Assembly (NCBI GenBank): GCA_038106575.1
Contig: JAYOED010000012.1
Location: 1 to 54,918 of the forward strand
Reading direction: 5' to 3'
From: Ga0077527 sp038106575
Lineage (GTDB): Bacteria; Pseudomonadota; Gammaproteobacteria; Burkholderiales; SG8-41
Length of the DNA: 54,918 nucleotides
Below, one piece after another: positions 15,800 to 23,970 of this stretch. The notes under the pieces were generated by a model. It saw only the letters and a program-made list of their open reading frames with translations. It was not told the origin of the DNA and did not search any database. The position numbers and the translations under genes were made by a program. Each line of letters opens with the position of its first letter. Positions within the stretch are counted from its first letter, which is position 1.

Positions 15800-16657
15800 A
15801 TGAGCACCCTGATTCATGCCACCCTGACGGTTACCGGTGCGAGCGACCAGCTCGCCGCCTGTGACGAGCGCATCAAGACGTTGCTGATCGATGAGGCTTA
15901 TACCGGTGGGTTCGAGGAGCATCACGGGGATGCGGCGCTGTCCTACGATTTCAAGGTCATGGGCGGCATCCCGTTTCCGGCTTTTGCGGAGGCATCACTC
16001 GAATTTCCGGAGCTGACCATTACCGCGGAATGGGTCAATGTCGCAGCCGGTCGTAGGGGCAGGGCGCAAATCGCCAAAGGCGAAATCACTACGCACGAGG
16101 AAGAAGCTGTGGCTCTTGCCGCGACGGACGTGCCCAATCGTCATGTACAGACGGCCCCGGACGGAACCCTGCAGATTGCCGTTGCGATGATGGTGGCCGG
16201 GCCGGGCCGGTGGGCGGGTTATGTCATCAATCATGAGCGCGACGCCCTGTTCGAGATTTCAAGGGAAGGCGAAGCCATCGAACTACTGGCGACTGACGGT
16301 GCACCCGACTGGGCGCAGCGTTGGCAACTGAAAAATGCGGAAGATGTGCCTTTAAAGCAGCCGATGGAGCCCAGGCGCATCGACAAGGCACGATATGCGG
16401 ATCTGGAGCAATTTACGCAGGCGTTCGTGGCTGACTGGATCTGGTTCCGGGATGCGCCTGCGGAAAAAAATGCTATCGACATCGACCGCTTTGCACGTTA
16501 CGGGTTCGTTGTCCGAGACGCCAATGTGCGAGCAGCGCGGTTATATGCGCTGCAAAACGAAGCGGACGACGGGCAGCCGTTGCGCCATTCGACCATGGAA
16601 AAAAGCTATGACTGGATTATCGGCGTGCTGACGCGTTGCTGGGCCAGGGAGCGCTAA
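15800..16657 (+). CDS. Hypothetical protein
   Basis: I do not recognise this 285-residue cytoplasmic protein. The N-terminal part (MSTLIHATLTVTGASDQLAA) looks like a ferredoxin-fold strand-helix unit, and the sequence around YDFKVMGGIPFPAFAEA and ITAEWVNVAAG recalls Api92-like proteins, but this is a weak impression. The C-terminal part is charged and helical with several Trp residues. There is no signal peptide and no clear catalytic motif. Confidence 0.6.
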   Translation: MSTLIHATLTVTGASDQLAACDERIKTLLIDEAYTGGFEEHHGDAALSYDFKVMGGIPFPAFAEASLEFPELTITAEWVNVAAGRRGRAQIAKGEITTHEEEAVALAATDVPNRHVQTAPDGTLQIAVAMMVAGPGRWAGYVINHERDALFEISREGEAIELLATDGAPDWAQRWQLKNAEDVPLKQPMEPRRIDKARYADLEQFTQAFVADWIWFRDAPAEKNAIDIDRFARYGFVVRDANVRAARLYALQNEADDGQPLRHSTMEKSYDWIIGVLTRCWARER

Positions 16658-16777
16658 CGCAGGGTTATACAGAAACTGGAGAGTAGTTAAAAATGATTTG
16701 CGCGCAGGAAGGACGAGGAGCGCGCTAGGCTCCGACAAGACATTACATCGGGTAAGGCGAGGGGGAACACAGTCGCA

Positions 16778-16812
16778 CGTCAATGTCATGCCCAGCGCAG
16801 GAATTTTTGACG
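16778..16812. repeat. Hairpin with a 22-bp core shared with 32587-32608
   Basis: CGTCAA and TTGACG flank a core at 16785-16806 that matches a core at 32587-32608 in 20 of 22 positions. Both copies are enclosed by inverted repeats and sit directly after the stop codon of a leftward gene (rhomboid here, typA there). They may be members of a dispersed 3'-flanking repeat family. Confidence 0.5.
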
Positions 16813-16816
16813 GACC

Positions 16817-17401
16817 CTAGCGGCGCCGCCACTGCTGGATCAGTATCCATCCGCCAACCATGCCGCCCAGATGGGCGAAGTGCGCGACTCCGCCCTGCGA
16901 TCCGGTGACTCCTAGATACAGTTCGATCAAACCATAAAGCGTGACGAACAGCCACGCTGGCATCGGGATCGGCGGAAAAATCAGCATGACCATGCGCCGT
17001 GGAAAAAACAGTCCGTAGGCAAGCAGCAGGCCGAATACGCCACCCGATGCGCCCACGGTCGGATAGGGCGGGCCTGCGGTCAGCGACATGACTGCCAGTT
17101 GCGCCAGCGCGGCGGCGAACACGCAGCCGAGGAAATAGATCAGGAACCGGCGTGAGCCGAAGACCTGTTCGATCTGGCCGCCGAACATGTAGAGCGCCAG
17201 CATGTTGAAGAGTATGTGCACCATGCTGCCGTGCAGGAATCCATAGGTAATGACCTGCCAGAGCAGGAACTTTACATCGTATCCGGACGGCATGTTGAAA
17301 GGCCACAGTGCGAACCAGATGATCAACTGCTGATCGAACATCTGCTGCAGCAGATAGACCGAGACGTTGATGGTCAGTAGCAGGCGGGTGACGGGTGTCA
17401 T
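16817..17401 (-). CDS. Rhomboid family intramembrane serine protease
   Basis: This inner-membrane protein of 194 residues has about six transmembrane segments. The catalytic serine is Ser119 in GASGGVFG and the base is His177 in HFAHLGGMVGG; HGSMVHILFNM is the conserved loop segment. It cleaves transmembrane substrates within the bilayer. The start at 17401 matches the family N-terminus; an ATG three codons upstream is possible. It follows the rubredoxin reductase gene on the same strand. Confidence 0.9.
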   Translation of the reverse strand: MTPVTRLLLTINVSVYLLQQMFDQQLIIWFALWPFNMPSGYDVKFLLWQVITYGFLHGSMVHILFNMLALYMFGGQIEQVFGSRRFLIYFLGCVFAAALAQLAVMSLTAGPPYPTVGASGGVFGLLLAYGLFFPRRMVMLIFPPIPMPAWLFVTLYGLIELYLGVTGSQGGVAHFAHLGGMVGGWILIQQWRRR

Positions 17402-17459
17402 AAGCACCACATCATAACAACATCATCCGCGCAAGGTTGGTGCGCGAGGGTGTGGATGG

Positions 17460-18605
17460 TCAGGCCATCAACGGTGGTAATTGCGTTGCGAGTTTGGTGC
17501 GCTCGGCAGTGGCACTGCCGTTCAGTGCGAAGCCGAGCAGTTTTCCCTCTGCGTCCACGAACAACGACTTGACGCCGTCCCTCGTGGCTTCTGTCTGCCA
17601 TTTGCCACTGGCGCCGGCCGGGGGCGGGGACACGATGGTCGGGCACGCCGGGGTCTTGACCATGATCGGCATCGCCGGAAAGCTGACCGGGGCATGTTTG
17701 CCTGCGAGCGACTGTGCCAGTGCCCGGCTGGCGTGCATGATCGGCATCACGAAAGGCATGACCATACCCTCGATCTCGGCACAGTCGCCGAGTGCATGGA
17801 CATCCGGCACGCTGGTTTTGAGATGGCGATTGACGACGATGCCGCGATTCACCTTGATACCGGCGGTCGCGGCCAGCGCGGTGCGCGGTTTCAGGCCCAC
17901 CGCGGAGAGCACGATATCCGCATGCAGCGTACTGCCGTCGTCGAGCGTGAGGCAATAGCCATCACCTGAACGATCGACGGACTTTGTGCCGCTGCCGAAA
18001 TGCCATTGCACCCCGATCGCTGCGAGCCTGTCGCGCAGCAGCGCGCCGCCTTCGGGCGGCAGCAGGCGACCCAGCGGCTGCTGGGAGATGTCGATGACGT
18101 CAATCGCATAACCAGCGGCAGCAAGGTCGTTGGCGAATTCGCAGCCGATCAGTCCAGCGCCGATGATGACGACGCGTTTTTTGCTAACTATCGCGGTACG
18201 GAAGCGCGCGTAATCGTCGATGTCGTTGATGGTCATGATATCGGCGGCGGCATCCCCCGCGATGGGCAGGCGGATCTGGTCGGCTCCCAGCGCCAGAACG
18301 AGTTTCGAATACTTCAGCGTTTCATCACTGATGTGCAGTACTTGGGTTGCACTGTCAATGGCATCGACACGTGTGTGCGGTCGTACCTCGGCATTCAGCT
18401 GCGTTGCCATCTGCGCGGGGGTGTTCAGTGCGATGGCCGCCACAGTTTTCTTTGAGACCAGGGCGTTGGACAGCATCGGCTTGGAATAAAACGGCGCGCT
18501 GTCGGCAGCGATGATGGTCAGCGGAGTTGTGGTGTCAAGCTTGCGCAGTTCCTTGGCGGTGTTGTAGCCGGCAAGTCCGCTGCCGATGATGATGATTGGG
18601 TACAT
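17460..18605 (-). CDS. Rubredoxin-NAD+ reductase
   Basis: This FAD-dependent oxidoreductase of 381 residues passes electrons from NAD(P)H to rubredoxin. IIIGSGLAGYNTAKELRK is the FAD-binding Rossmann motif, VVIIGAGLIGCEFA is the NAD(P)H-binding motif and DVHALGDCAE binds the FAD ribityl chain. Length and the C-terminal PTIVSPPPAGASGKW segment match rubredoxin reductases of the alkT/RubB type. It lies in the same leftward block as rubredoxin and rubrerythrin, separated from them only by a decayed transporter gene. Confidence 0.88.
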   Translation of the reverse strand: MYPIIIIGSGLAGYNTAKELRKLDTTTPLTIIAADSAPFYSKPMLSNALVSKKTVAAIALNTPAQMATQLNAEVRPHTRVDAIDSATQVLHISDETLKYSKLVLALGADQIRLPIAGDAAADIMTINDIDDYARFRTAIVSKKRVVIIGAGLIGCEFANDLAAAGYAIDVIDISQQPLGRLLPPEGGALLRDRLAAIGVQWHFGSGTKSVDRSGDGYCLTLDDGSTLHADIVLSAVGLKPRTALAATAGIKVNRGIVVNRHLKTSVPDVHALGDCAEIEGMVMPFVMPIMHASRALAQSLAGKHAPVSFPAMPIMVKTPACPTIVSPPPAGASGKWQTEATRDGVKSLFVDAEGKLLGFALNGSATAERTKLATQLPPLMA

Positions 18606-18637
18606 TTGGCTTCCGTGAGAAAACAGTGCAGTTGAAA

Positions 18638-18969
18638 TCAGCGCAGGATGGTATCAAACAGCATCATCAGCACAAAGCCTCCGATGAGTCCGAGAGTCGC
18701 AACACGTTCAATGCCGTTGCGATGGATTTCAGTAATGATCTCGTGGCTGATCACGAAGAGCATTGCACCGGCAGCGCACCGGCACCAGTGGTCAAGGCGG
18801 TGAAAAGTGTTGCTGTGAGCGCGGCACGCATGGCGGAGCTGGCTGCTGTCACATCGGCGAGTTGGATGCCCAGAAAGGCTGCTGCCACGGCAATGACGAT
18901 AAACGCCGCCAACCTCACCAAGGAAGATTCGGCGACGATGCGGCGTGCGGTCATGATCATTTTAGCCAT
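18638..18969 (-). pseudogene. ZIP-family metal transporter relic with a large internal deletion
   Basis: The frame from 18969 encodes a ZIP-like N-terminus (LTATLFTALTTGAGALPV) and then hits a stop. Directly after, in another frame, comes an unmistakable ZIP C-terminus (GAMLFVISHEII, then LGLIGGFVLMMLFDT) ending at the TGA at 18638-18640. The middle six or so helices, including the HNxxEG metal site, are gone. Short repeats (gccggtgc) occur at the junction, consistent with a slippage deletion. It sits between rubredoxin and rubredoxin reductase. Confidence 0.72.
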
Positions 18970-19000
18970 GGCGGATGTTGTTGCGTTCAGGAGACCCGTT

Positions 19001-19030
19001 ATGCCTGCCCCGCGACTGCGAAGCAGGCAT
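19001..19030. repeat. Inverted repeat downstream of rubredoxin
   Basis: ATGCCTGC and GCAGGCAT form an 8-bp stem around a 14-nt loop, 8 bp after the rubredoxin stop. No T-run follows on the minus strand, so it is more likely an RNA stabiliser or weak terminator than a strong one. Confidence 0.4.
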
Positions 19031-19038
19031 TAGCGGAG

Positions 19039-19221
19039 TTACGCGGCTTTCAATACCATTTCAAAATCCGCCTTGGCGATTCCGCACTCAGGGCAGGTCC
19101 AGTCTTCGGGAATGTCATCCCAGCGGGTTTCGGCCTTGATGCCGTGTTCCGGATCGCCAGCGGCTTCGTCGTAGATGTAACCGCAGACTATGCATTCCCA
19201 TTTACGCATTTCATTTGTCAT
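19039..19221 (-). CDS. Rubredoxin
   Basis: This is a one-iron electron carrier of 60 residues. The iron is held by Cys10 and Cys13 (ECIVCGYIYD) and Cys43 and Cys46 (WTCPECGIAKADFE). The ATG at 19221 is chosen because the SD aaggag is 8 nt upstream; the ATG two codons earlier would be too close to it. It follows rubrerythrin by 30 bp and should be its electron donor. Confidence 0.95.
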   Translation of the reverse strand: MTNEMRKWECIVCGYIYDEAAGDPEHGIKAETRWDDIPEDWTCPECGIAKADFEMVLKAA

Positions 19222-19251
19222 GTTCATTTCTCCTTAGTTTGTTGATCTGGG

Positions 19252-19722
19252 TCAGGCCGCGACTTTAGTGCGTACCGAGCGGTAGTGATTGGCATGTCGT
19301 TCCTCAACCTTGGCCAGCGCGCCGAAGCGCTTGGCGGCCTTGGCGAGGGTCTGGCTGAAGCGATCGGCGTGCTCTTTCGACTCCTCGATCTGCTCACCCA
19401 TTTCCTTGACGACTGCCGCGTTGCCTTCCTGCTCGGCAAGGTGGCGGAACTGCGGGTACATTTCGGTGTACTCGTAGGTTTCGCCGGCAATAGCCATGTC
19501 GAGTGCCTTGGCGGGTGTCAACTCGGTTTTCGGGTAGAGCAGGTCGAGGTGTCCGAACGCATGCTGCACTTCCTGCGCGGCGGTTTTCTCGAAAACTTTC
19601 GCAATTTCAACGTCGCCCTGTTCGCGGCAGATCTTGGCAAAATACATGTACTTAATATGTGCCATGGATTCGCCGGCGAAGGCAGCTTCGATGTTCTTGA
19701 CGGTGACTGATTCGGGTTTCAT
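19252..19722 (-). CDS. Rubrerythrin-like di-iron peroxidase (no fused rubredoxin domain)
   Basis: This ferritin-like di-iron protein of 156 residues reduces hydrogen peroxide to water. Likely ligands are Glu18 (FAGES), Glu51 and His54 (QEVQHAF), Glu81 and Glu84 (GETYEYTEMYP) and a late Glu/His in KVEERHANH. The usual C-terminal rubredoxin domain is absent and is supplied by the separate gene downstream. SD aggag precedes the ATG at 19722. Upstream lies oxyR and an AT-rich region with an OxyR-like dyad, so peroxide induction is likely. Confidence 0.92.
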   Translation of the reverse strand: MKPESVTVKNIEAAFAGESMAHIKYMYFAKICREQGDVEIAKVFEKTAAQEVQHAFGHLDLLYPKTELTPAKALDMAIAGETYEYTEMYPQFRHLAEQEGNAAVVKEMGEQIEESKEHADRFSQTLAKAAKRFGALAKVEERHANHYRSVRTKVAA

Positions 19723-19823
19723 ATGCATCTCCTGTGGTTGAAAAAGGGCGCGTCTTGCAACGCTTGGAGTGCATTCTGGCGGCCGCCGTATGATTAATCC
19801 AATTGATTGTTATAAATAAATCA

Positions 19824-19838
19824 ATAGTAATAATCTAT
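19824..19838 (-). promoter_or_regulatory. Possible OxyR-binding dyad
   Basis: ATAG-N7-CTAT is half of the known OxyR tetramer motif (four such elements at 7-bp spacing). It lies about 100 bp upstream of the rubrerythrin start, in an AT-rich stretch between oxyR and rubrerythrin. The other two elements are not recognisable, so this is tentative. Confidence 0.35.
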
Positions 19839-19866
19839 CATTTGGGACATACTATAACTTATTGTT

Positions 19867-20808
19867 TTACATCATTATTTTTTTACTAATGGGGGCGGTG
19901 CCTGGCAAGTTACAAGCGGTTACTGCGGCACGGATGACTTCCAGTGCAGCGAGACGCGGGAAACTCGAACGCGACACGAGGACGACGCGGCGGTCAGGCG
20001 CCGGCCGCGTGAATGGCACATAGGTCAGCAGATCGGCAACCGTGCGCTTCGCCGGCAGTGCCGAGGCCGGCAGCACCGTCAGCCCCATACCGGAGGCTAC
20101 CATCAGGCGGATGGTTTCCAGAGACGAGCCTTCGACGGTTTTCTGCAACGTGCCTGTGGTTGCGCTGGAACGCTTGAGTGCGGGGCAGGCGTTGAGCACC
20201 TGATCGCGGAAGCAGTGTCCGGTGCCGAGCAGCAGCATGCTTTCGTTCGCCAGTTCCTTCGCAGCGATGCTGTTGCGCCTGGCCAGGGGATGAACCTTGG
20301 GCAGGGCTACAATGAAGTCCTCGTCGTAGAGTGGTGTGACCGCGATGCCGGGTTCGCTGAAGGGCAAGGCAAGAATCGCGGCATCGATGTCACCGCGCTT
20401 CAACCTTTCGGACAGCGTGGCAGTGTAGTTTTCTTCGATTGCCAGCGGCATCCTCGGTGCCCGCTTGTACAACACCGGGATCAGCTTCGGCAACAGGTAA
20501 GGCGCGATGGTGAAGATGACGCCGAGTTTGAGCGGCCCTTCGAGCGGGTCTCCGCTGGTCTTGGCGATGATTTTTATTTTTTCGGCTTCTTCAAGCGTGC
20601 GCTGCGCCTGTTCGATGATGCGGGTGCCGGACGGGGTGACAGTCACCTCCACGGGACCGCGCTCAAACAGCTGTACCCCAAGTTCGTCCTCAAGTTTTTT
20701 TATTGCGACCGAGAGGGTCGGCTGGCTGACAAAACAGGCCTCAGCGGCGCGACCGAAATGGCGTTCGCGTGCGACGGCGACGATATAGCGCAGTTCGGTC
20801 AGGGTCAT
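19867..20808 (-). CDS. oxyR: Peroxide-sensing LysR-type regulator OxyR
   Basis: This transcription factor of 313 residues has an N-terminal winged helix-turn-helix (FGRAAEACFVSQPTLSVAIKKLED) and a C-terminal sensing domain. The redox segment reads GTGHCFRDQVLNAC with Cys199 and Cys208 at exactly the E. coli OxyR numbers, which form the disulfide on peroxide oxidation. MRVP-type start TLTELRYIVAVARE is typical. Rubrerythrin and rubredoxin follow on the same strand, which fits a peroxide regulon. Confidence 0.96.
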   Translation of the reverse strand: MTLTELRYIVAVARERHFGRAAEACFVSQPTLSVAIKKLEDELGVQLFERGPVEVTVTPSGTRIIEQAQRTLEEAEKIKIIAKTSGDPLEGPLKLGVIFTIAPYLLPKLIPVLYKRAPRMPLAIEENYTATLSERLKRGDIDAAILALPFSEPGIAVTPLYDEDFIVALPKVHPLARRNSIAAKELANESMLLLGTGHCFRDQVLNACPALKRSSATTGTLQKTVEGSSLETIRLMVASGMGLTVLPASALPAKRTVADLLTYVPFTRPAPDRRVVLVSRSSFPRLAALEVIRAAVTACNLPGTAPISKKIMM

Positions 20809-20820
20809 GACGTTGGAACT

Positions 20821-20849
20821 TTGGAGAAACGTAGGTGTCCGTTTATTGT
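20821..20849 (+). promoter_or_regulatory. Possible promoter divergent from oxyR
   Basis: TTGGAG and TATTGT, 17 bp apart, match four of six consensus bases each. They face away from oxyR, and the only thing downstream on that strand is the terminator at 20940-20964. Confidence 0.35.
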
Positions 20850-20855
20850 AAGCAG

Positions 20856-20964
20856 GTTGAACGGCGTGGTCTGGATTTTGGAAAACGTTTCAAATCAACC
20901 GCCTGTGTAATCTGCGGACAAACGCATGTTGGATCTTCCGGGCGCCCGCGGGCGCCCTTTTTTT
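20856..20964 (+). ncRNA. Candidate small RNA divergent from oxyR (OxyS-like position)
   Basis: The interval between the oxyR start and the end of the sulfatase operon contains no credible protein gene, but it has a sigma-70-like promoter and a strong intrinsic terminator, both pointing right. The expected transcript is about 109 nt. In E. coli the peroxide-induced OxyS RNA is also encoded divergently from oxyR. No sequence similarity to OxyS was noticed, so the analogy rests on position and size only. No OxyR site was found upstream of it. Confidence 0.35.
20940..20964 (+). terminator. Intrinsic terminator
   Basis: Two copies of the self-complementary GGGCGCCC form a GC-only hairpin followed by seven T on the plus strand. 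On the minus strand no T-run follows the stem, so it does not serve the leftward sulfatase operon that ends at 20989. Confidence 0.8.
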
Positions 20965-20988
20965 GTGTGCTAACCACGGAGCCGGCGG

Positions 20989-22470
20989 TCAGCCCTTGCC
21001 GGGTATGGCCCAGGCATCCTCCTTGGATACACCGGGTGGCGGGGTAAATAGAATCTGGGTTTCGCCCAGGAGTTTCGCTGCTCCGCCCCAGGAATCCGCG
21101 GCCAGACGTTGATCGGCCTTGGCGCGGGCGTCGATAGCCTCCGGATCGCAGATGTCGCGGAGTTTTTTCTCCAGTGTCTTTACTGTGTTCGATTCGTCCG
21201 CAGCCAGATCTCGGGTTTCTTCGGGATCGTTGTCGAGGTCAAACAGCTGGGCCGGCATGCCGACGTGATAAATGAGTTTCTTCGCCCCGTCACGTACCAA
21301 GAAAGCTCCGGCTTTCGAGGCCTGGGCGTGGTATTCGGCGAACGCGATGCGGGGTTTCTCCTTGCCATCAATAGCGGGCCAAAGATCAACCCCGGGCAGG
21401 TCGTGGTCCGCTGCGGTGAGTCTGGCGCCGGCGCATGCAATCAGGGTTGGGAAAAGGTCTACGTGCGAGGCGAATTGCCTGACTGTCCTGCCTTGCGGCA
21501 CACCAGGACCGGCAAACAGCAGCGGCACCTTGATCGCGCCTTCATAAAGATTCTTTTTGCCGAGAACACCCTGTGCGCCGAACAGCTCGCCGTGATCGCT
21601 GGTATAGGCAATGCGGGTGTTGCCCAACAGGTTCAATTCTTCGGCGGCTTTAATGACCGCGCCGATCTGTTCATCGAGAAAGGTGATCAGGCCAAAGTAG
21701 CCAGTGGCAATACGCCTAAGCGCGGCTTCGTCGGTCATGACGCGCATGCCGTCCATAAAGCGAAGATGCTCAATTGCGGGATGCTCGGGACGCTCTCCCG
21801 GACGGAACGCGGGCGGCAGTGGCATGTCAATCTCGGAATAAAGATCCCAGTAGCGCTGCGGCACCGTGAACGGCGGGTGCGCGCTGATGTAGGACACGTA
21901 GAGCACCCAGGGTTTGCCGCCATTGCGGGCATGCTTCTTCAGCCAGTCGACGGCTTTGGTGGTGATATTGCGGTCGTATTCCTGGTAATGGGTGGTCCCG
22001 ACTGTAGAGCGTTCGATGTAAAGCTTCCAGAAACTGCCGTCGTCCTTGGGGGGTTCGCTGTCATAACCCCGCAGCAGGTTCTTGATCGCACCCTTGCCCT
22101 CGTGCAGGTGCATGGGAATGATTTCCTCGGTGAACCCGTTATCGTCTTCGCTTGATCGGTAGTGAAGTTTTCCGATCGCGGTGACGGTGTGTCCCTGTTC
22201 GCGCAGGCGGTGGTGCCAGGTCGGCAGACGCCCGTCGTAAGTCAGCGCGTTGTCCCAGTAGCCGGTCTGGTGTGGATAGCGTCCGGTGGCGAGGCTGGAG
22301 CGCGACGGGCAGCACAGCGGGCTGGTGCAGTAGGCGTTAGCAAAGCGAGTGCCTGCGGCTGAGATGCGGTCCATGGCCGGGGTTTTAACGTAGGGATGAC
22401 CGTAACAGCCGGCGAGGTGGCCGTTGTGGTTATCCGACTGGAACAGCATCAGGTTGGCGGGTTGTGTCAT
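20989..22470 (-). CDS. Sulfatase (formylglycine-dependent, type I)
   Basis: This 493-residue hydrolase belongs to the alkaline phosphatase superfamily. The activation motif is LCCPSRSSLATGRYPHQTG, with Cys53 the residue to be converted to formylglycine. Metal-binding segments are QSDNHN near the N-terminus and YTSDHGELFGAQG in the middle. There is no evident signal peptide, so a cytoplasmic enzyme similar to choline-sulfatase-type proteins is likely. It follows a paralogous sulfatase by 18 bp. Activation needs a formylglycine-generating enzyme, which is not encoded here. The substrate is unknown. Confidence 0.93.
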   Translation of the reverse strand: MTQPANLMLFQSDNHNGHLAGCYGHPYVKTPAMDRISAAGTRFANAYCTSPLCCPSRSSLATGRYPHQTGYWDNALTYDGRLPTWHHRLREQGHTVTAIGKLHYRSSEDDNGFTEEIIPMHLHEGKGAIKNLLRGYDSEPPKDDGSFWKLYIERSTVGTTHYQEYDRNITTKAVDWLKKHARNGGKPWVLYVSYISAHPPFTVPQRYWDLYSEIDMPLPPAFRPGERPEHPAIEHLRFMDGMRVMTDEAALRRIATGYFGLITFLDEQIGAVIKAAEELNLLGNTRIAYTSDHGELFGAQGVLGKKNLYEGAIKVPLLFAGPGVPQGRTVRQFASHVDLFPTLIACAGARLTAADHDLPGVDLWPAIDGKEKPRIAFAEYHAQASKAGAFLVRDGAKKLIYHVGMPAQLFDLDNDPEETRDLAADESNTVKTLEKKLRDICDPEAIDARAKADQRLAADSWGGAAKLLGETQILFTPPPGVSKEDAWAIPGKG

Positions 22471-22488
22471 CGCGTTTTTCTGCCGGGG

Positions 22489-23949
22489 TCAGAAGTAGGC
22501 TGCTTTCGAGCCCGGGGGTGGGGAATAGCGGAAGGTTCCGCTCTTGAGGATGGCTTCTTCTCCGCCGTATTTTTCGATCATAGTTGTCTGGTCGGCTTTG
22601 GCGAGCTTGTCTGCAGCCGCCGGATCGACGAGGCGGCGCAGCTGGCCTTCGCATTCCTTGATCACTGCCTGGAATTCTGCATTGCGACCCAGGTCGCGGC
22701 GTTCGTGGGGATCGTTCTCCAGATCGAACAGCATCGGTGGAACCGTCGCGTAATGGATGTATTTCCATTTGCCGACGCGGATCATGAACGCTCCGCACAT
22801 TGCGCCGGCAGCATGGTACTCGGAGAGAATGGTGCGGCGCGGTGCATTGCCGTTGGCGATGCTGATCAGGGAGGTGCCCGGCAGTCCGGCATCGCCGGTG
22901 TGTGGTTTTGCGCCAAGAGCATCAATGAATGTCGGGAAACCGTCGGCAAGAGTCACCGGGGTGTCGCAGACACTGCCTGCAGGAATGTCGGGTCCGGACA
23001 TGATCATCGGGATGCCGGCGGATTCCTCGTACATCGTGGATTTTCCCCAAAGCCCGCGGGTGCCAAGATTGTCTCCGTTGTCTGTCGAGTAAATCACGCG
23101 CGTATTGTTCATCAGACCGGTTTCTTCGAGCGCCCGCAGAATCCTGCCGACGTTGTCGTCCATGAACGAAGTCAGGCCAAAGTAGGCGGTGATCGCACGG
23201 CGCACCATTGCCGCGTCGAAGAATCCTTCGTCGAAGCACTGGCACTTGCGCAGGGCGTCGATGAACGGGTGCTGGGGGCGCTCGTCTTTCTCGTACATGT
23301 TCGGCCACGGCACGGCCTCCTCGGGATAGAGATCATAAAAGGGTGCCGGCGCGATCAGCGGAAAGTGCGGTGAGACGAAGCCGATGTAGAGCGCCCAGGG
23401 TTTGTCCTTGATCGCTGTGGCTTTCTGTTTCAGCCATTTCACAGTCTCTTCGGCGATGTCGCGGTCGTACTTGGTGTATTCGGATTCTCCGCGACCGGCC
23501 TCCGGGCCCAGTTTCAGCGACCCGGCGCGGCGTGGGAGTTCCTCCCGGATAAGTCCCAGCAGATCGCCGACGCCGTTGACGATGTGAAGAGGGAGGATTT
23601 CCTCGTCAAAGCCGTTGCGTTTCGCATCGGAGTCCAGGTAATGCAGTTTGCCGATGGAGGTGACATGGTGGCCTTGTTCCATCAGCCGGTGGCCCCAGGT
23701 CGGAATCTTGCCGTCATAGGCGATGGCATTGTCCCAGTAGCGGATTTTGTGTACATACTGACCGGTAGCAAAAGATGCGCGGGCCGGTACGCAAATCGGG
23801 CAGTTGGTATAGGCCGAGGTGAAGCGCGTGCCACCAGCTGCCAGCCGGTCAAGGTTCGGCGTCTTGATCATCGGATGCCCGTAGCAGCCGAGCACGCGCT
23901 TGTTGTGCTCATCGGACATGATGAATACCAGATTGGTGGCTTTTGCCAT
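22489..23949 (-). CDS. Sulfatase (formylglycine-dependent, type I)
   Basis: A 486-residue paralogue of the next gene. Its activation motif is CPICVPARASFATGQYVH with Cys53 in the CxPAR form. MSDEHNKRVLGCYGHP and YSTDNGDNLGTRGLWGK are the metal-binding regions, and the chain ends in the RYSPPPGSKAAYF tail often seen in this group. A gaggag SD precedes the ATG. It lies 21 bp after the RraA-like gene. Having two related sulfatases in one operon suggests a substrate with two sulfate ester positions or two related compounds; this is inference. Confidence 0.93.
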   Translation of the reverse strand: MAKATNLVFIMSDEHNKRVLGCYGHPMIKTPNLDRLAAGGTRFTSAYTNCPICVPARASFATGQYVHKIRYWDNAIAYDGKIPTWGHRLMEQGHHVTSIGKLHYLDSDAKRNGFDEEILPLHIVNGVGDLLGLIREELPRRAGSLKLGPEAGRGESEYTKYDRDIAEETVKWLKQKATAIKDKPWALYIGFVSPHFPLIAPAPFYDLYPEEAVPWPNMYEKDERPQHPFIDALRKCQCFDEGFFDAAMVRRAITAYFGLTSFMDDNVGRILRALEETGLMNNTRVIYSTDNGDNLGTRGLWGKSTMYEESAGIPMIMSGPDIPAGSVCDTPVTLADGFPTFIDALGAKPHTGDAGLPGTSLISIANGNAPRRTILSEYHAAGAMCGAFMIRVGKWKYIHYATVPPMLFDLENDPHERRDLGRNAEFQAVIKECEGQLRRLVDPAAADKLAKADQTTMIEKYGGEEAILKSGTFRYSPPPGSKAAYF

Positions 23950-23970
23950 ACGGTGTTTCTCCTCGATGGG

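Noticed and set aside
18750..18760. A second selenocysteine codon at the TGA that ends the first part of the ZIP-like frame
   Set aside because: The recognisable ZIP C-terminus continues in a different frame, and the middle of the protein is absent, so a deletion explains it better than Sec insertion.
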